A stretch of 39,419 nucleotides of DNA, from contig JBNGIS010039116.1 in NCBI GenBank assembly GCA_049999725.1, positions 1-39,419 on the forward strand, given 5' to 3'. A program made the position numbers and the translations under genes. How positions within the stretch are numbered: position 1 is the stretch's first letter; every line of letters begins with the position of its first letter. The notes below the pieces were generated by a model. It was not told the origin of the DNA. It made no database searches and worked only from the letters and a program-made list of their open reading frames with translations. This document shows positions 10,495-21,080 of this stretch, piece after piece. This stretch comes from Haplomitrium mnioides. Taxonomy: Eukaryota; Marchantiophyta; Haplomitriopsida; Calobryales.

Positions 10495-11033
10495 CAATGA
10501 GACATAAAGTTTCTTTCAATTGTTGCACACGCACGTGTTAGTTTGTTTTTGTTTTTGACAAGAAATTTTCTAATTACCTCTCATTTGGTTATATTTTGTC
10601 TCTAAGCTTCATGTTAGAGCTTTTTGTACATTTTTTGAAACCCATTTTTGCAATTTTTGAGAGTTGAGAATATGGCACTAGAGGTGCCAATGACCAAAAT
10701 TGCTCAACGTAAGCCATATTGTTATGCCAATGTTATCAATTTAATTGAATCAACAATATTAGCCTACAAATGGCTATTTGTATGTTGAAAAATTAAGGAC
10801 CTAAGAAAATCACTTGTAGATGTGGAGTGGCAAGGATGCAAAATTCAGCATAGGGAGACTTGTACAAGTGACAATGGTGCGTAAAGGAAGTACAACCCAT
10901 GTTGGGCTTCTTGCAACAAGTGTGGAAGGCATCGGATTTTTACAAAGCCTTCTCCAAAAACTTTACAGTTGAAGAATTAAGGGGCAAAAACACCTTCAGA
11001 AAGGATTTGATCAAGGTACACAAGAACAAAAGG

Positions 11034-11409
11034 GTAGGCATAATTTTCTTTTTGTTTTTCTTGTTGAGGTTGAGTCAATGCGCACATGGAGTATGGAGTT
11101 CAAGTGCTCAACCAGTGAGTCTTGCTATATATGTATGAACTCTAAACATAGAACTGGGACTCTATACGAGCATATAATTTGGAGTATAAGCACGTTAGGC
11201 TCAAGAGTTTAAGTGTAGATAGACTTAAGAGTCTCTGTGCACATAGACTTTGGGATCCTTGCACATATAGATTCAAGAGTCTATGCGCTCATGGACTTTG
11301 TTGTCTAAGATGTTTTGCTCACCTTGACTCTATTGTCAGCTTTGACATTTCTTACAGCTACACCTTGTTTAAGATGGTACAAAATTTTGTTGACTTTGTC
11401 AATGTGTAG
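11034..11409 (+). repeat. intron 1 of copy A with 24-bp palindromic array
   Basis: The likely splice sites are AGG|GTAGGC at 11034 and TGTGTAG at 11409, at the same protein position as intron 1 of copy B. Within it, 11073-11300 is a tandem array with a period of 24 bp. Units resemble AGAGTCTATGCGCTCATGGA, each close to a palindrome. Confidence 0.65.
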
Positions 11410-12822
11410 CTCGATATAAGTTGTGTGGAGAGAAATTTGTTTAAGTTGGGGCTTTCTCATAAAATTTTGAAGGTCAAGCAAGGATTTTCAATTGCGCAAT
11501 GTATTCCACACCCTAGTGCGGTCACCTTTTCTCTTGAAGTGACAGATGGTCAACAAGAAAGAAACAGAAAGCACATGAGTCAAAAGAAGGCTCATCCAAA
11601 AAAAAAGTCGAGTCAACAAAAGAAGAAGCCGACTCTAGTCGTGCGCATTCACACAGCGAGTCTCCACCTCTATAGCCCTCAAATGTTGCAAAACAAATTT
11701 TGTCTTTGTCAACATTTAGTGCTTCAAAAGAGAAAGGTGATCTTAAGTGTGAGCCCCAATCACCTACATCAAGAACAAAGTGAGCTGAGTACAAGGGATG
11801 AGAACATTTAAGAAAAAGGAGCATGTTGATTTTTAGACTATTTTTACAAAAAGCAACAATAAGATTAGAGAAGCTAAAATCTAGTGACATATGGTGCAGG
11901 AGGAGACAACAACAATCCATCTCAAAACATTTGATCTTTTAAAGTTTAGGATGGAGAATTGGGAGCCATTGTAGATCAAACAATTGAATGAAGATTTTGT
12001 TGAGCTTTTGGTACAGCACACACTGACAAATAAGTATGCACATTCTTTTTGCATAATAGTAGAGAATCTATAATGTCATCTCAAAGATAGGCTAGAGTTC
12101 AATGTTAAAAACCTTGACAAGTACAAACACAAGATTTTTCAGGGCAATCATAATGTTGTTGCAAAGCAATTGTTGATAACAAAGCACAAAGCAAAGAATT
12201 TGATGCTCTTGCTTTCCAATTGTTATGTATATGTAAGGTTGACACTAATAAAAGCTCAAATTTTGGCAACAATCAATAATTACAACTAGAGGTGTCAGTT
12301 GGAGATAACCTCAACTCAAAAGGTTGAATAAGCACGAGCGTCTTTTGAAGAGAGAGATAATTGATCCAAAAAAATTTAAAAAGAGAACTTGTCTTAGAGA
12401 CTTTAAGGATTAAACCAAAGTTGACTCTTGAAAAGATTGTAGCTTTTCAAGACAATTGGTTTCAATTGGCCTTCCATAGTGGTGAGTTATAGATGTTGCA
12501 ACATGCAATATTTGTAATGTAGGAAAGAACCAAGTGAAGAGCCAAAAGCCAAAGGCCAAAGATTCTTTGCACATTAAAGACTTGAAGTGGACATCTTGGA
12601 GATCACTTCATGGTTTTTTTGACAAAAAAAAGATTTAAAATTTGAAGAGGGTTTGACAATATATCTTCAGAATTGAAAAGATAAAAGGTTTTGGTCGTTA
12701 CGGTTAAATCATTTTGTTCGGAGGTCACTATTAGACTTGGATGGAGGCACATATGGAATATCCCATCTACAAGAAGGAGTCTTGGATGCCCTCCTTATAC
12801 TCGAGCTTTTGAGAAACTTTTG

Positions 12823-13345
12823 GTCAATTGTTGATTTCATTTGAAAAAAAATCAATTGTTCAATTTTAGCTTATCCACTAGCTCTTGGACTCAAGAGTCT
12901 ATACCCGCATATGCTCACCAGTCTAAGCATGCACAAACTTGCATAAGTCCTTGTACCCATCAACTTGCAAGTCCACGCATCATGTACTTGCAAGTCTATG
13001 AGTACATGGAATCACAATCCCCTACACGAATGGACTCTCAAGTCTATAAATGCATGGATTAGGAGTTCATGTTGCAAGTCCATGTGCCCACATATTTGCA
13101 AGTCTACACATGTATAGAATCACAATCTCTTGCTTGCATTGACTCTTGAATCCATACATGCATGGATTTGGAGGTCCATGCGCAAATAAACATATAAGAG
13201 TCTAGATGCTTGAATTTGCGAGTACATGTGTACATGAACTCCCAAGTCCTTGCATGCATAAGCTTGAGTGTTCATGATGGCTTGGTTTTTTAACCCTATT
13301 CTATGCTTCAAAATTGTTTTTGACTACAATGTGTTTTTGTTTTCT
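12823..13345 (+). repeat. intron 2 of copy A with 24-bp palindromic array
   Basis: The donor is a degraded TTTG|GTCAAT aligned to TTG|GTAAGT of copy B. The exon resumes near 13345 (TGTCAACTAGAAAAGAA aligned to AGACAACTTGCTAAGAA). The array at 12896-13280 has units beginning AGTCTATG or AGTCCATG spaced 23-26 bp apart, mostly exactly 24, each an imperfect palindrome. Confidence 0.65.
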
Positions 13346-13810
13346 CAATATGATTAAATTGTTAAATGTCAACTAGAAAAGAATTTGACAATAACTACAA
13401 AAGGTAGAAAAAAGACTAAGGTTGCTGATGAGGCAACCAAGAGGGGAAAGCAAGGTAGTAGAGTGGAACTGTCGACCCTAGCTCGGAGAGAGCTGTGGAT
13501 GTAGAGGCCAATTTGCTATCATTTGTAGATGGACTCAATGTGATCTATTACCAAATCTAAAGAGAGTCCAATATGCGGCAACTAAAGGGGTTTATTAAAC
13601 CCCAAGATTATAATTTAGCAATTTTCAACATTTTTAATGATTACAACCTTAAAGAATGTAAGCATGGTAACTCAATGCCTTTTTTAAAGGATGACATTTT
13701 TATATGGTGTCATCCATTGTTGATGTAAGTACTTCAAATTTTTTGGTCCTTTTTGAAGATCCATTGTGTTATCAATCACAACATCTTGTGAGTCATTGTA
13801 GTAGTTGTAT

Positions 13811-14864
13811 CTATCACTCATATGGTCCTTGAATTGTGCACATTCACAAACACCGAATGGTGGACTACTATACAAACGAGAAGAGACGCAACCTAAAGAC
13901 CTTCAATGTCCAAAAAGACAAAGCGGTTGGTTGCAAGGGAGTGATTTGCCAATGAATTCAAGATTTAGCCCTCTAGCTCACATTTTCTTTTTGTTTTTGA
14001 AGAAATTATGTCTTTTGTATGAAAAATATAGTGAGAAATATGGTATTTAAGGCATAGATCAAGCTATGAAGTTACTAAAGGATGTCCAAAAATTTTGATT
14101 TGCAAATGTGGGAAGATGATTGATTGTTTGGTGTTCAAGGTTTGTGCTACAAAAAGAAGATATGAGCTTCAACTCTAGTTTATCAATGTTCCGAATCGAT
14201 AGTTTGGTTTGGTGAAGTTATGGTGGAAATGTCAAAGGTTTGAAAGATTTGATGGCCAAATACATTTCATAAGCAAGTTGCCAAATATGTTGAAGTATCA
14301 TGGATATCAGAATCGGGGGCTGATGAAGTCACAACAAAAGAGTGTTTGGTTTTATGGCTTTGTTAGTCGTTGAATTGTGAGTCATGAAATGAGTGGGACC
14401 AAAGAGTTGGTCATTGTGCTATAATTGTAAGTTGTAAGCCAAAGTGAACATCTAGACATAAAGAAAGAAGAACTCAACCTTAAGGCATTTTGTATTTGGT
14501 ATGCATGTTTGAGAGATCTTGTCAAAAGTCAATCTTGATAGTTGTTTGAAATTTGAGATTCAAAAAGATGTCACTTCGACAAAAATCTCAAGCATATAAG
14601 GGAGTCAATAACTCCAATAATGAGTATTTTTATGAAGGTCTAAGAACTAGAAAGAAAAAAAGGCAAGGGAGTGGAGAAGATGGCTGAAATGCCACCAATC
14701 AAGACGATGCCAATGTTGAAGAGGACTTATAGTCCGAGAAAATGATGAATCAAAAGGACCTATGGAAACTTGAAGGCCGCCAATGGGATCACAACATTTC
14801 ATATTCATTGAGTGATTTTGGAATAAGCTGAATAAGTCTAGAGGACTATGTAGTCGTTTTCTTA
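13811..14864. other. no gene recognised
   Basis: Short plus-strand open stretches are broken by stops. None matches a family I know. It may be part of another decayed element between copy A and the gypsy element. Confidence 0.4.
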
Positions 14865-15257
14865 TTGAGAGGGAACATGGTTTGGTTTGATGCATCTTAT
14901 GGGGCTAAAATATATGATTTGTTGGAAGAAGACTATTCAGAGCCTATGATGGAGCGTGAAGAGTTGAAGAAGTACTTTCATCTGGATGCTCCCTTCTCTC
15001 ACGATGGGTGGAGAGTGAATGACATTGAAAACACAATGTTCATAGAATTCATCAAGGTGTTGGCATCGATTCTATATCAATCTAGGGTAAAATTCATAAC
15101 AACTGCTATGGGGATTTTAATGAACATTTTGGAGGAGGCACACAAAATGATGAGGAACTATGTAGAAAATGCTAGAGTACAAAAGTTGAGTAATTGGTAT
15201 AGACCATTCTTCTTGCATGTGGTAGAGTTATTGTATCTAAAATTTTGTAAAGAGTAA
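14865..15257 (+). CDS. uncharacterised 130-residue ORF
   Basis: One of the longest uninterrupted frames in the window. The protein is mixed and helical-looking, starting MRGNMVWFDASYGAKIYDLL and including an acidic part (EEDYSEPMMEREEL) and LSNWYRPFFLHVVELLYLK. It has no signal peptide, zinc motif or catalytic motif that I recognise. The frame stays open upstream of the first ATG for several codons, and after the stop it resumes as EKAMLEQELVDMSIKTICNS, so it is probably part of a longer decayed gene. It sits just upstream of gypsy gag sequence and could be an N-terminal retroelement region or an unrelated insertion. Confidence 0.4.
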   Translation: MRGNMVWFDASYGAKIYDLLEEDYSEPMMEREELKKYFHLDAPFSHDGWRVNDIENTMFIEFIKVLASILYQSRVKFITTAMGILMNILEEAHKMMRNYVENARVQKLSNWYRPFFLHVVELLYLKFCKE

Positions 15258-15659
15258 GAGAAGGCAATGTTAGAACAAGAACTTGTTGACATGTCTATTA
15301 AAACAATATGCAATTCAAATGAAGCAATTAACAAGAGGATGTCGATGTGGGTCATGTCGAGCACAAATCCACCTTCGCTGAAAGAGGTGCAAAGTAGAAA
15401 ATGAAAAGAAGCAGGCCACTACATTAGGTCCAATAGAGCCACAACTATAGCTATAGAGGGTGATGATTGGGATAATGCAATTTTGATTGAAGAGGAAGAA
15501 AAGATTTAAGTTGTGACACTTGCAAGTAAGGCACCAATGTTGATAGTGCATGTTATGATTTGTGGCTTGGTTGTAGATGGTCATGAATTCAAGTAAGGTA
15601 TCCGAATTATGATTATTCATTTTCAAATTGGTAGCATGTCATTTCATTTCATCATACTA

Positions 15660-16470
15660 GTTGTTAGTAAGTGTTGGACTCTCCCGCCAGCAAAAGACCA
15701 AATAGGTTTCTTTATCAAAGGAATACCCAACTCTATTCAAGAGCGTTTATTGCTCCAAGATCCCTAGATATTAGAGCAAGCCATTCAGTTGGCTACATCT
15801 TACAAAAAAATTTTAATCGATTTGCCTTTTTTACTCTTAATCCAATGAATTATCCCAAACTTCTTGGTTATCTTATAGTTCTTTCTCTAGTGATCGACCT
15901 TCATGTATTGCTTCCCATCCAATGACCCAAGTCGTTCCTTCAAAATATAAATCATCTAATGACTTCAATTTTGGTTTTGAAACTAAATGTCTCGCCTGGT
16001 CCACTAATAAGAAAGAAAAATATCAAACTAGCTCAAATTAAAGATGGCGAATTTGGGTCTCCCTCCTAATATCCATTCCCAAGCCTCAAATGTGTGGTGT
16101 GCTTGTTGTAGTAAGCAACACTCTCTCTTCGAAGCTTGCCATTCTACCTAGTGCTGTGATATTTGTCTTTCTTTGGATTACAAAAACCATGTATGTCTTG
16201 TCTGGTAGAAAATCAAAGTTGTCACATCTCAGTTCACCTTATTGTAAACCAAACAATTGTACAAACTGCCCAACCTATTTTTGTTGCTCAAGAAATTGCT
16301 TAGCCCACTTCACAATCCTATCATGCTCTCATGCACGCACACCAAACTTTGCTCCACCATCAACAAACCCAATACCAATTCTAGCATGCACACCCTCCAC
16401 TTGGACAAAGTTGCTACAATTGCAATCATCCTGATCACATTTCTTGTGATTGCCCACATCTAAAAACACA
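15660..16470 (+). pseudogene. gypsy gag remnant
   Basis: The peptide FFIKGIPNSIQERLLLQDP followed by LEQAIQLATSYKKI (15700-15830) is typical of the end of a retrotransposon gag domain. At 16411-16452 the frame reads CYNCNHPDHISCDC, a CX2CX4HX4C zinc knuckle. The sequence between has several stops and frame changes. Confidence 0.7.
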
Positions 16471-17089
16471 ACAGTATTTTTAAAGGCAAAATATTCAATT
16501 GTCTCAACCGTCTTTCTAGCCTTACCAGCAACAATAAACATACGAACTGAAATGTAATCAAGGGAATAAATTCAAACTATCAGCAACATACATCTTATAC
16601 TCCTTTTCCACCTCAAATCACATACTTCCAGCCACAACCAAACACACTTGCAATATCACATACAATACTTTCCTAATCTGATGCCACAATAGTCAATTGT
16701 TGTGCTCCTTTTTTTGCTCTTATTCTCCTTTTTCTCACTCTTGTAGACATTGCAAGCCAATATCTTTTACTTCATGATGAATCTTTGGAGGAGTTCAGAA
16801 TTTTTAGATCCCTTTTCCTACCATAAAATTTCATAGAAGTCCAATTTTTTGGATCTCCATGTGCTTTTCAAACATCATAAGAGTCTCAAAGCTTATGATA
16901 TCCTTGCACTTGTATACTAGAAAGGATTCAAAATCTTTGAATTGATTCACAAATACATCAATGATTTTGTGTAGGAATATGATAAAATAACAAGCATTCC
17001 TCCCTCAATCTACCAATATCAAATCTAGTTACACCCTAATACCAAGCCAATTCATAGACACCTCTATCGACTTAATCCCAAGTACATAT

Positions 17090-17800
17090 GATTGATTCAA
17101 GCTCATATTTCTAAAATGCTCAATGCAAGTGTAATCGCACATGCAAGTCTCATTGATTAGATGTTGCCTATCATTGTCATTCCAAAACTCGGTGGCTCTA
17201 TTCATGTTTGTTTATTTCAAAGGCCTAAATATGGCTACTATCCACGAACATTTTAAAATTCCATTTACTGATGCAATTTTCAATAATATTTCTGATCACA
17301 AATGCTATAACTTCTTTGATGGATTATCTAAGTACAATCATATTGAGATGCACTCAAATTCTTGTTTTTTAATTGTTGCAACAACATCTTGGGGTTACTA
17401 TTTCTACAACAAGCTTGTTTTTTGGCTTGCTCAATGTTGTTAGTGTTTTCAATGAATTATGATTATGGCTTTTGATTCTCTTCTTCATGGCCCTCACATA
17501 TGTTTGGAGATCTACATTGATGACTTTACAATTTAGAGCACCATTACCAAACAACTAGCCAAACTTGAATTGGCCTTTGTCTTCTATTGTAGTTTTGGAA
17601 TCTTTCTCAACCCAAAGAAGTGCAAATTATTTTTGTCTACAAGTGCCTTGTTGGGCTTTATTGTTTTGGAAAAAGGTCTCCATCTCAATCTAGCCAAATT
17701 CAATATTATCATTTCCTTGCTAGCTTCATGACCTATGAAATAATTGCAAAATTTTCTAGGAAAATTTGTGCACTATCATTGTTGTTGTTAGAACTCTACT
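17090..17800 (+). pseudogene. gypsy reverse transcriptase
   Basis: Across two frames it reads AHISKMLNASVIAHAS, MLPIIVIPKLGGSIHVC, FKGLNMATIHEHFKIPF, CYNFFDGLSKYNHIEM and AFDSLLHGPHICLEIYIDDF, then NPKKCKLFL and LLGFIVLEKGLHLNLAKF. The catalytic Y-I-D-D box is intact (17508-17519). A frameshift lies near 17195, and stops follow DDFTI and LLAS. This is the only retroelement here that keeps its RT catalytic box. Confidence 0.88.
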
Positions 17801-17979
17801 AAGGTTGCTTCCCTTCTCTATCATCTTGCTTGCCACACACTTTCCTTCAATGAATGGATCAATGGTAGAACACATTTCAAGATTTCAAATATATAATGGC
17901 AAACACTTCTTCTACTGCAACATGTGATGTGCTTGCACATATGCACAAGGATTGTGAATTCTCAATTTATTATGTGGTA

Positions 17980-18260
17980 GACAGCTGAGCCTAGCCAAAC
18001 ACAATTGTAGTGTAATCAAATGCAATGCTCTAGACATGATTTGTGTTGTTCGAAAAATCTGCAATTATCTTCTTGGATATTCTTTTACATTTATCATTGA
18101 TCATAATTGTCTAAAGTATATTATAAACAAACCTAATTTGATAAGAAAATTGGTTCATTTAGTTCTCTTACTCAAGGAATTCAAACAATTCTAGTGAGAC
18201 CCTTAGTTCAAAATGACAATTGTGATCTCTTTTCTTGAGCTCTATGGGATGCCAAACCTG
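17980..18260 (+). pseudogene. gypsy RNase H
   Basis: It reads CNALDMICVVRKICNYLLGY, FTFIIDHNCLKYIINKP and LVLLLKEFKQF, matching the end of gypsy RNase H (the pattern ALAMVxAxxKxRxYLLG...DHxALxYLxNKP). It is followed by the remnant of the usual ADHLSR-type exit. Confidence 0.85.
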
Positions 18261-18469
18261 ATACATTGAATGATAGTTTCCTCGATGTGTGGGTATCTCA
18301 TGCTACTTTGTTGATTTTGGATAATCCTTTCAACAAACATCTTTTAGTCCCATTGTCTACTCACCCATGGTGTAATCAATTAATCCCATTCCTTACGATT
18401 GGTGTCCTATATTTTGACATTCAATTTGCTCAAGTACACTCATTTATTTGATCCACGAGTCAATATACC

Positions 18470-18655
18470 ATCATGTCTAGATTTCTTTATTGTGTCGGCA
18501 AAGATGATGTTCTGAACGTTGCTTGATTCCTCCTCAAACCTATCAAGTTTTGCATGGCTGTCATACTTCAACTTGTGGTGGTCACTTTGCTAGAAAAATA
18601 ATTGCCTTGAAAGTTCTCTATTAAGGCCATTGGTGGCCGACTCTCATTTTGGATT
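18470..18655 (+). pseudogene. gypsy integrase zinc-binding domain
   Basis: It reads RFLYCVGKDDVLNVA, then CHTSTCGGHFARKIIALK and GHWWPTLILDSYK, the His-His-Cys-Cys module of gypsy integrase with one stop and a frame change. It breaks off at about 18655, where minus-strand protease sequence of another element begins. Confidence 0.8.
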
Positions 18656-18840
18656 CCTACAAACTCACAAAATTCAATGGAGCTAGATAAAAATTTCTTC
18701 ATAGCTCTAGGGTTAATAAGAACCCTCACTTGTACTCCTTCTAACTTTCCTTCAAGCACAATAAGTTGTAGCACTTTCTTTCTCAATTGGTTACTTTTCT
18801 TCTTTTGCTTGGGCATCTTGCCGCTTCTTTGTTGTGTCAA
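18590..18840 (-). pseudogene. gypsy aspartic protease remnant
   Basis: The peptide LEGKLEGVQVRVLINPRAMKKFLSSS aligns with the VLIDSGASHNFIS region of gypsy protease. The catalytic Asp-Ser-Gly has become Asn-Pro-Arg, so it could not be active. Confidence 0.7.
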
Positions 18841-18929
18841 ACCAACAAGATAACAAGGTCGTTGTATTGGTTGCTTTTGTTTCCTTGAAACATACCACCT
18901 TGCTCAAGTTGATTTTCCTTGTGACTCAT

Positions 18930-19860
18930 ATTATTGAGAGATCATTGTATAGGTCTATTGTTTCTCCCAACTTTGCAATTAGGAGAGGTATGGCCAAATA
19001 TCTCACATTTGAAACATTGGCAAGTTTCTACTCTGGATAGCTCATATGACATACTTGGTTGAGGTAGAAGAGGAGCTCGTGGAGCTGGATGGAATCCAAG
19101 ATTCCTACCATTTTGAAGATTCATGTGCAGAAGAAAGTTATCCCTTCGTCTAAGGTGAGCCAACTCTATTAGTGATAGTCCATGTTGAAAAGTTATGCTT
19201 CAAATTTTTTGAGCTATCAAAATAGCTTCATTTATATGACAATGATTCCGCAAGATGACCTCTTCCTAGACTCTTTGTTTCAATCCTCATTTGAAGTTGT
19301 TCAATGCTTCAATTGGACTCATATCCACTAAACTTGTAGATTACTAAAGTCTTTAATATAGCTATGGATGTTTCCATGTTGAGCCAGCTCTCAAATTTTC
19401 ATTCGAGCCATTGTTGAATCATTTATAGCTTGGAATTGTTGGAGCAATCGCTATTTTAGTGTGCTCTAAGAAAGTGATTGCCATTTGCTTAATCAAAGTC
19501 TCTCTAAGGCTGATGGAAAATAGAACATGTGAGCTTCCATTCTATAAGTCCAACCTTCAAGCACATCCATCTCTTGGTAGCCACGGTAGGGTTCTACCTT
19601 GCAAAAATTTGTCATCTTTCATAGCATGTTATCTCCATTAACTTCTAAGTATGATTAGTTGCTCTGCCCAAAGTAACGCAATTTGATTCAATAATAAACT
19701 ATTCTCCTCTTGTTGTGTAATCAAAGAGGCTTTCAATGCTTTGAACCTCGATATCATCCATTGCAATTGTTGCTCATGTAAAACACTTGTAGCACTTGAG
19801 TCAATCCAAAGCTTGAGGAATCTAATACAAAAAGGATTAAACAACTTCAAACTTTGGCAT
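18930..19860 (-). pseudogene. gypsy gag with zinc knuckle
   Basis: The frame carries EALNNFK, LKQRV, EEVILRNHCHINEAILIAQK (end of the gag domain) and LRRRDNFLLHMNLQ, then CFKCEIFGHTSPNC, a perfect CX2CX4HX4C knuckle. The N-terminal part (19850-19638) has the helical stretch QQLQWMISRFKALKASL. Stops and frame changes are present. Confidence 0.82.
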
Positions 19861-20060
19861 TAGAAACAACATGATAAAATAATGGCAGATTAGATTCCAA
19901 TACTTAATGCAAAAAATCAAAGAAAAATGGTAAACTAATCATTGTGTGAATATTTTCTTATCTATATACTAGATTTGGATCTAAAAGGATTGACAAGTAA
20001 AAACCTAGATACAATATGAATCCCTCTATCCATCTTGTCAATATATTCAAAACATACAAG

Positions 20061-20081
20061 CAAAACCTTGCTTTGATACTA
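20061..20081 (-). other. retrotransposon primer-binding site
   Basis: The minus strand reads AGTATCAAAGCAAGG two bases inside the LTR end TTACA. This is TGGTATCAGAGC, the site complementary to initiator Met tRNA, with a few changes. Confidence 0.75.
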
Positions 20082-20082
20082 T

Positions 20083-20518
20083 TGTAAAACTCTTTTCTAA
20101 CTAGTAGCACATGAACATACACTTGTACAAAGTAGACGAACTTTGTGAGAAAGGAAAATAAAAGGAAAGAAAGAAGAGAGAGACTTCTTGCAAGTCTTTT
20201 AAAACTTTTGAATGAGGAAGAACGGTCAAACCCTCTCTATTTATACTTCAATCACTAAGAACATTCCTTGGTCCTTTACTAGACCTTGTAGAATCTTCTA
20301 TGCTTTTGACACTTTCTAAAAGCTTCTTTTTTAGAATCTTCTTATATTTTTTGAAGCTTCTCCAAGCTTCTTATACCTTCTAGAAGCTTCTCTAAGTTTT
20401 TTTTTCTATTTTCTAGAAGCCTTTCTAAACTTCTTCTTCTAGAAACTTCTTCTCAACTAACTAACTTTAGCTGTAGCTAAATCTAGAGGTTTTGTCAAGT
20501 TTAGTGAGCCTCGCTACA
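20083..20518 (-). repeat. gypsy 5' LTR with HSE-like motifs
   Basis: This 436-bp LTR begins TGTAGCGAGGCTCAC and ends GTTTTACA on the minus strand. A TATA box, TATAAATAGAGAGGG, has its core at 20245-20238. The U3 part (20280-20460) is packed with GAAnnTTC units, including two perfect three-unit heat-shock-element patterns at 20378-20390 and 20437-20449. Confidence 0.8.
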
Positions 20519-21080
20519 ATCAATATTGCTGCCTCAATGGCTTTTGTCCTTTATGCCTATGTTCTTGCCAGATTTGGTTTCCCATTAGAGTAAATTAGTG
20601 ATCGTGAAACATATTTTCTTAAAACAATTATACCACCATCACTTCTCTCTATTCTATTTGGCATCGCACCTCATCGCATTATTATCCTCAAGCAAATGAT
20701 AAGATAAAATCATGAACAAAACTTTGAAAGCCATTTCAAAAAAAATGATTTCTCCTCATTGTTTTGATTGGGATGAACATCTGTCTATTATGTTGTAGGC
20801 TTTCAAGTCTATGTCAAAATCTGCCTTATGATTTACTCCTTTTCACCTTGTCTATAGCCAAGAGTCTTAACTCTTTATTGACATCCAAGTACCCTCACTT
20901 TGTGTTGTGATTACAGACAAATTAGGCCTCATTGAGTCTTTACAACACCAACTTGCCTCTTTAGAACAACTTTACAAAGATAGAGTTAATGGTTCCTACT
21001 TATGTTTTCCCATTAGCTACAAATCAAAGCACACGCATGGCAACTATATTAGAAACAGAACTTTTAGCATCAATGATTAG
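20519..21080 (+). pseudogene. gypsy integrase core and C-terminus
   Basis: It reads RFGFPLE, ISDRET (from the SDRGT motif), NKTLKAISKKM, FDWDEHLSIMLWAFKSMSKS, FTPFHLVYSQES and LASLEQLYKDRVN, the downstream half of gypsy integrase in the same orientation as 15660-18655. It confirms that 18656-20518 is an insertion. Several frameshifts are present. Confidence 0.8.

Larger units (their letters stand above)
10672..13790 (+). pseudogene. ParB-like/DNA methyltransferase gene, copy A
   Basis: The start ATG at 10672 (MALEVPMTKIAQRKPY) aligns with copy B. Exon 1 runs to about 11033. The exon from about 11410 gives ERNLFKLGLSHKILKVK, a Lys-rich linker, then LNEDFVELL, NKYAHSFCIIVE, the ParB-like signature GNHNVVAKQLL (GNH at 12143-12151) and SNCYVYVRLT. 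Later comes VTVKSFCSEV. After a second intron (about 12823-13345) the next exon reads FVDGLNVIYYQI, NLAIFNIFND (degraded methyltransferase motif IV), LKECKHGN and LKDDIF, aligning with copy B at 26400-26220. The C-terminal half with motifs X and I is absent. It has many stops. Confidence 0.72.
7850..13810. mobile_element. copy A of the ParB-methyltransferase/DUF7869 element
   Basis: It has the same divergent gene pair as copy B (24548-34846), in inverted orientation: DUF7869-type gene leftward, ParB-methyltransferase gene rightward. Shared with copy B are protein matches over both genes, a pair of divergent TATA boxes about 100 bp apart, intron positions and palindromic arrays. The DUF7869 core exon and the methyltransferase C-terminal half are missing, so the copy is truncated at both ends. 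GTAGTAGTTGT at 13798-13808 resembles the end of copy B and may mark the right edge. Confidence 0.8.
18656..20518 (-). mobile_element. truncated gypsy element nested in the plus-strand gypsy
   Basis: On the minus strand: LTR (20518-20083), primer-binding site, gag with zinc knuckle, and protease, which stops near 18655. Its pol and 3' LTR are gone. It splits the plus-strand gypsy integrase between the zinc domain and the core. About 60-70 residues of that integrase are missing at the junction, so a deletion removed the end of the newcomer together with some of the host element. Confidence 0.82.
15660..21080 (+). mobile_element. Ty3/gypsy element, interrupted
   Basis: On the plus strand the order is gag (15690-16460), RT (17090-17800), RNase H (17980-18260), the integrase zinc domain (18470-18655) and, after an unrelated insertion, the integrase core (20519-21070). 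RT before integrase marks Ty3/gypsy. Neither of its LTRs was identified. It is heavily decayed, with stops every few tens of codons. Confidence 0.85.

Noticed and set aside
13791-13815. Right terminal repeat of copy A (GTAGTAGTTGT)
   Set aside because: Only an 11-base match to the copy B end; kept as a possible edge, not called as a feature.
13684-13875. 63-residue minus-strand frame overlapping the end of copy A
   Set aside because: Antisense shadow of the degraded methyltransferase exon; no motif.
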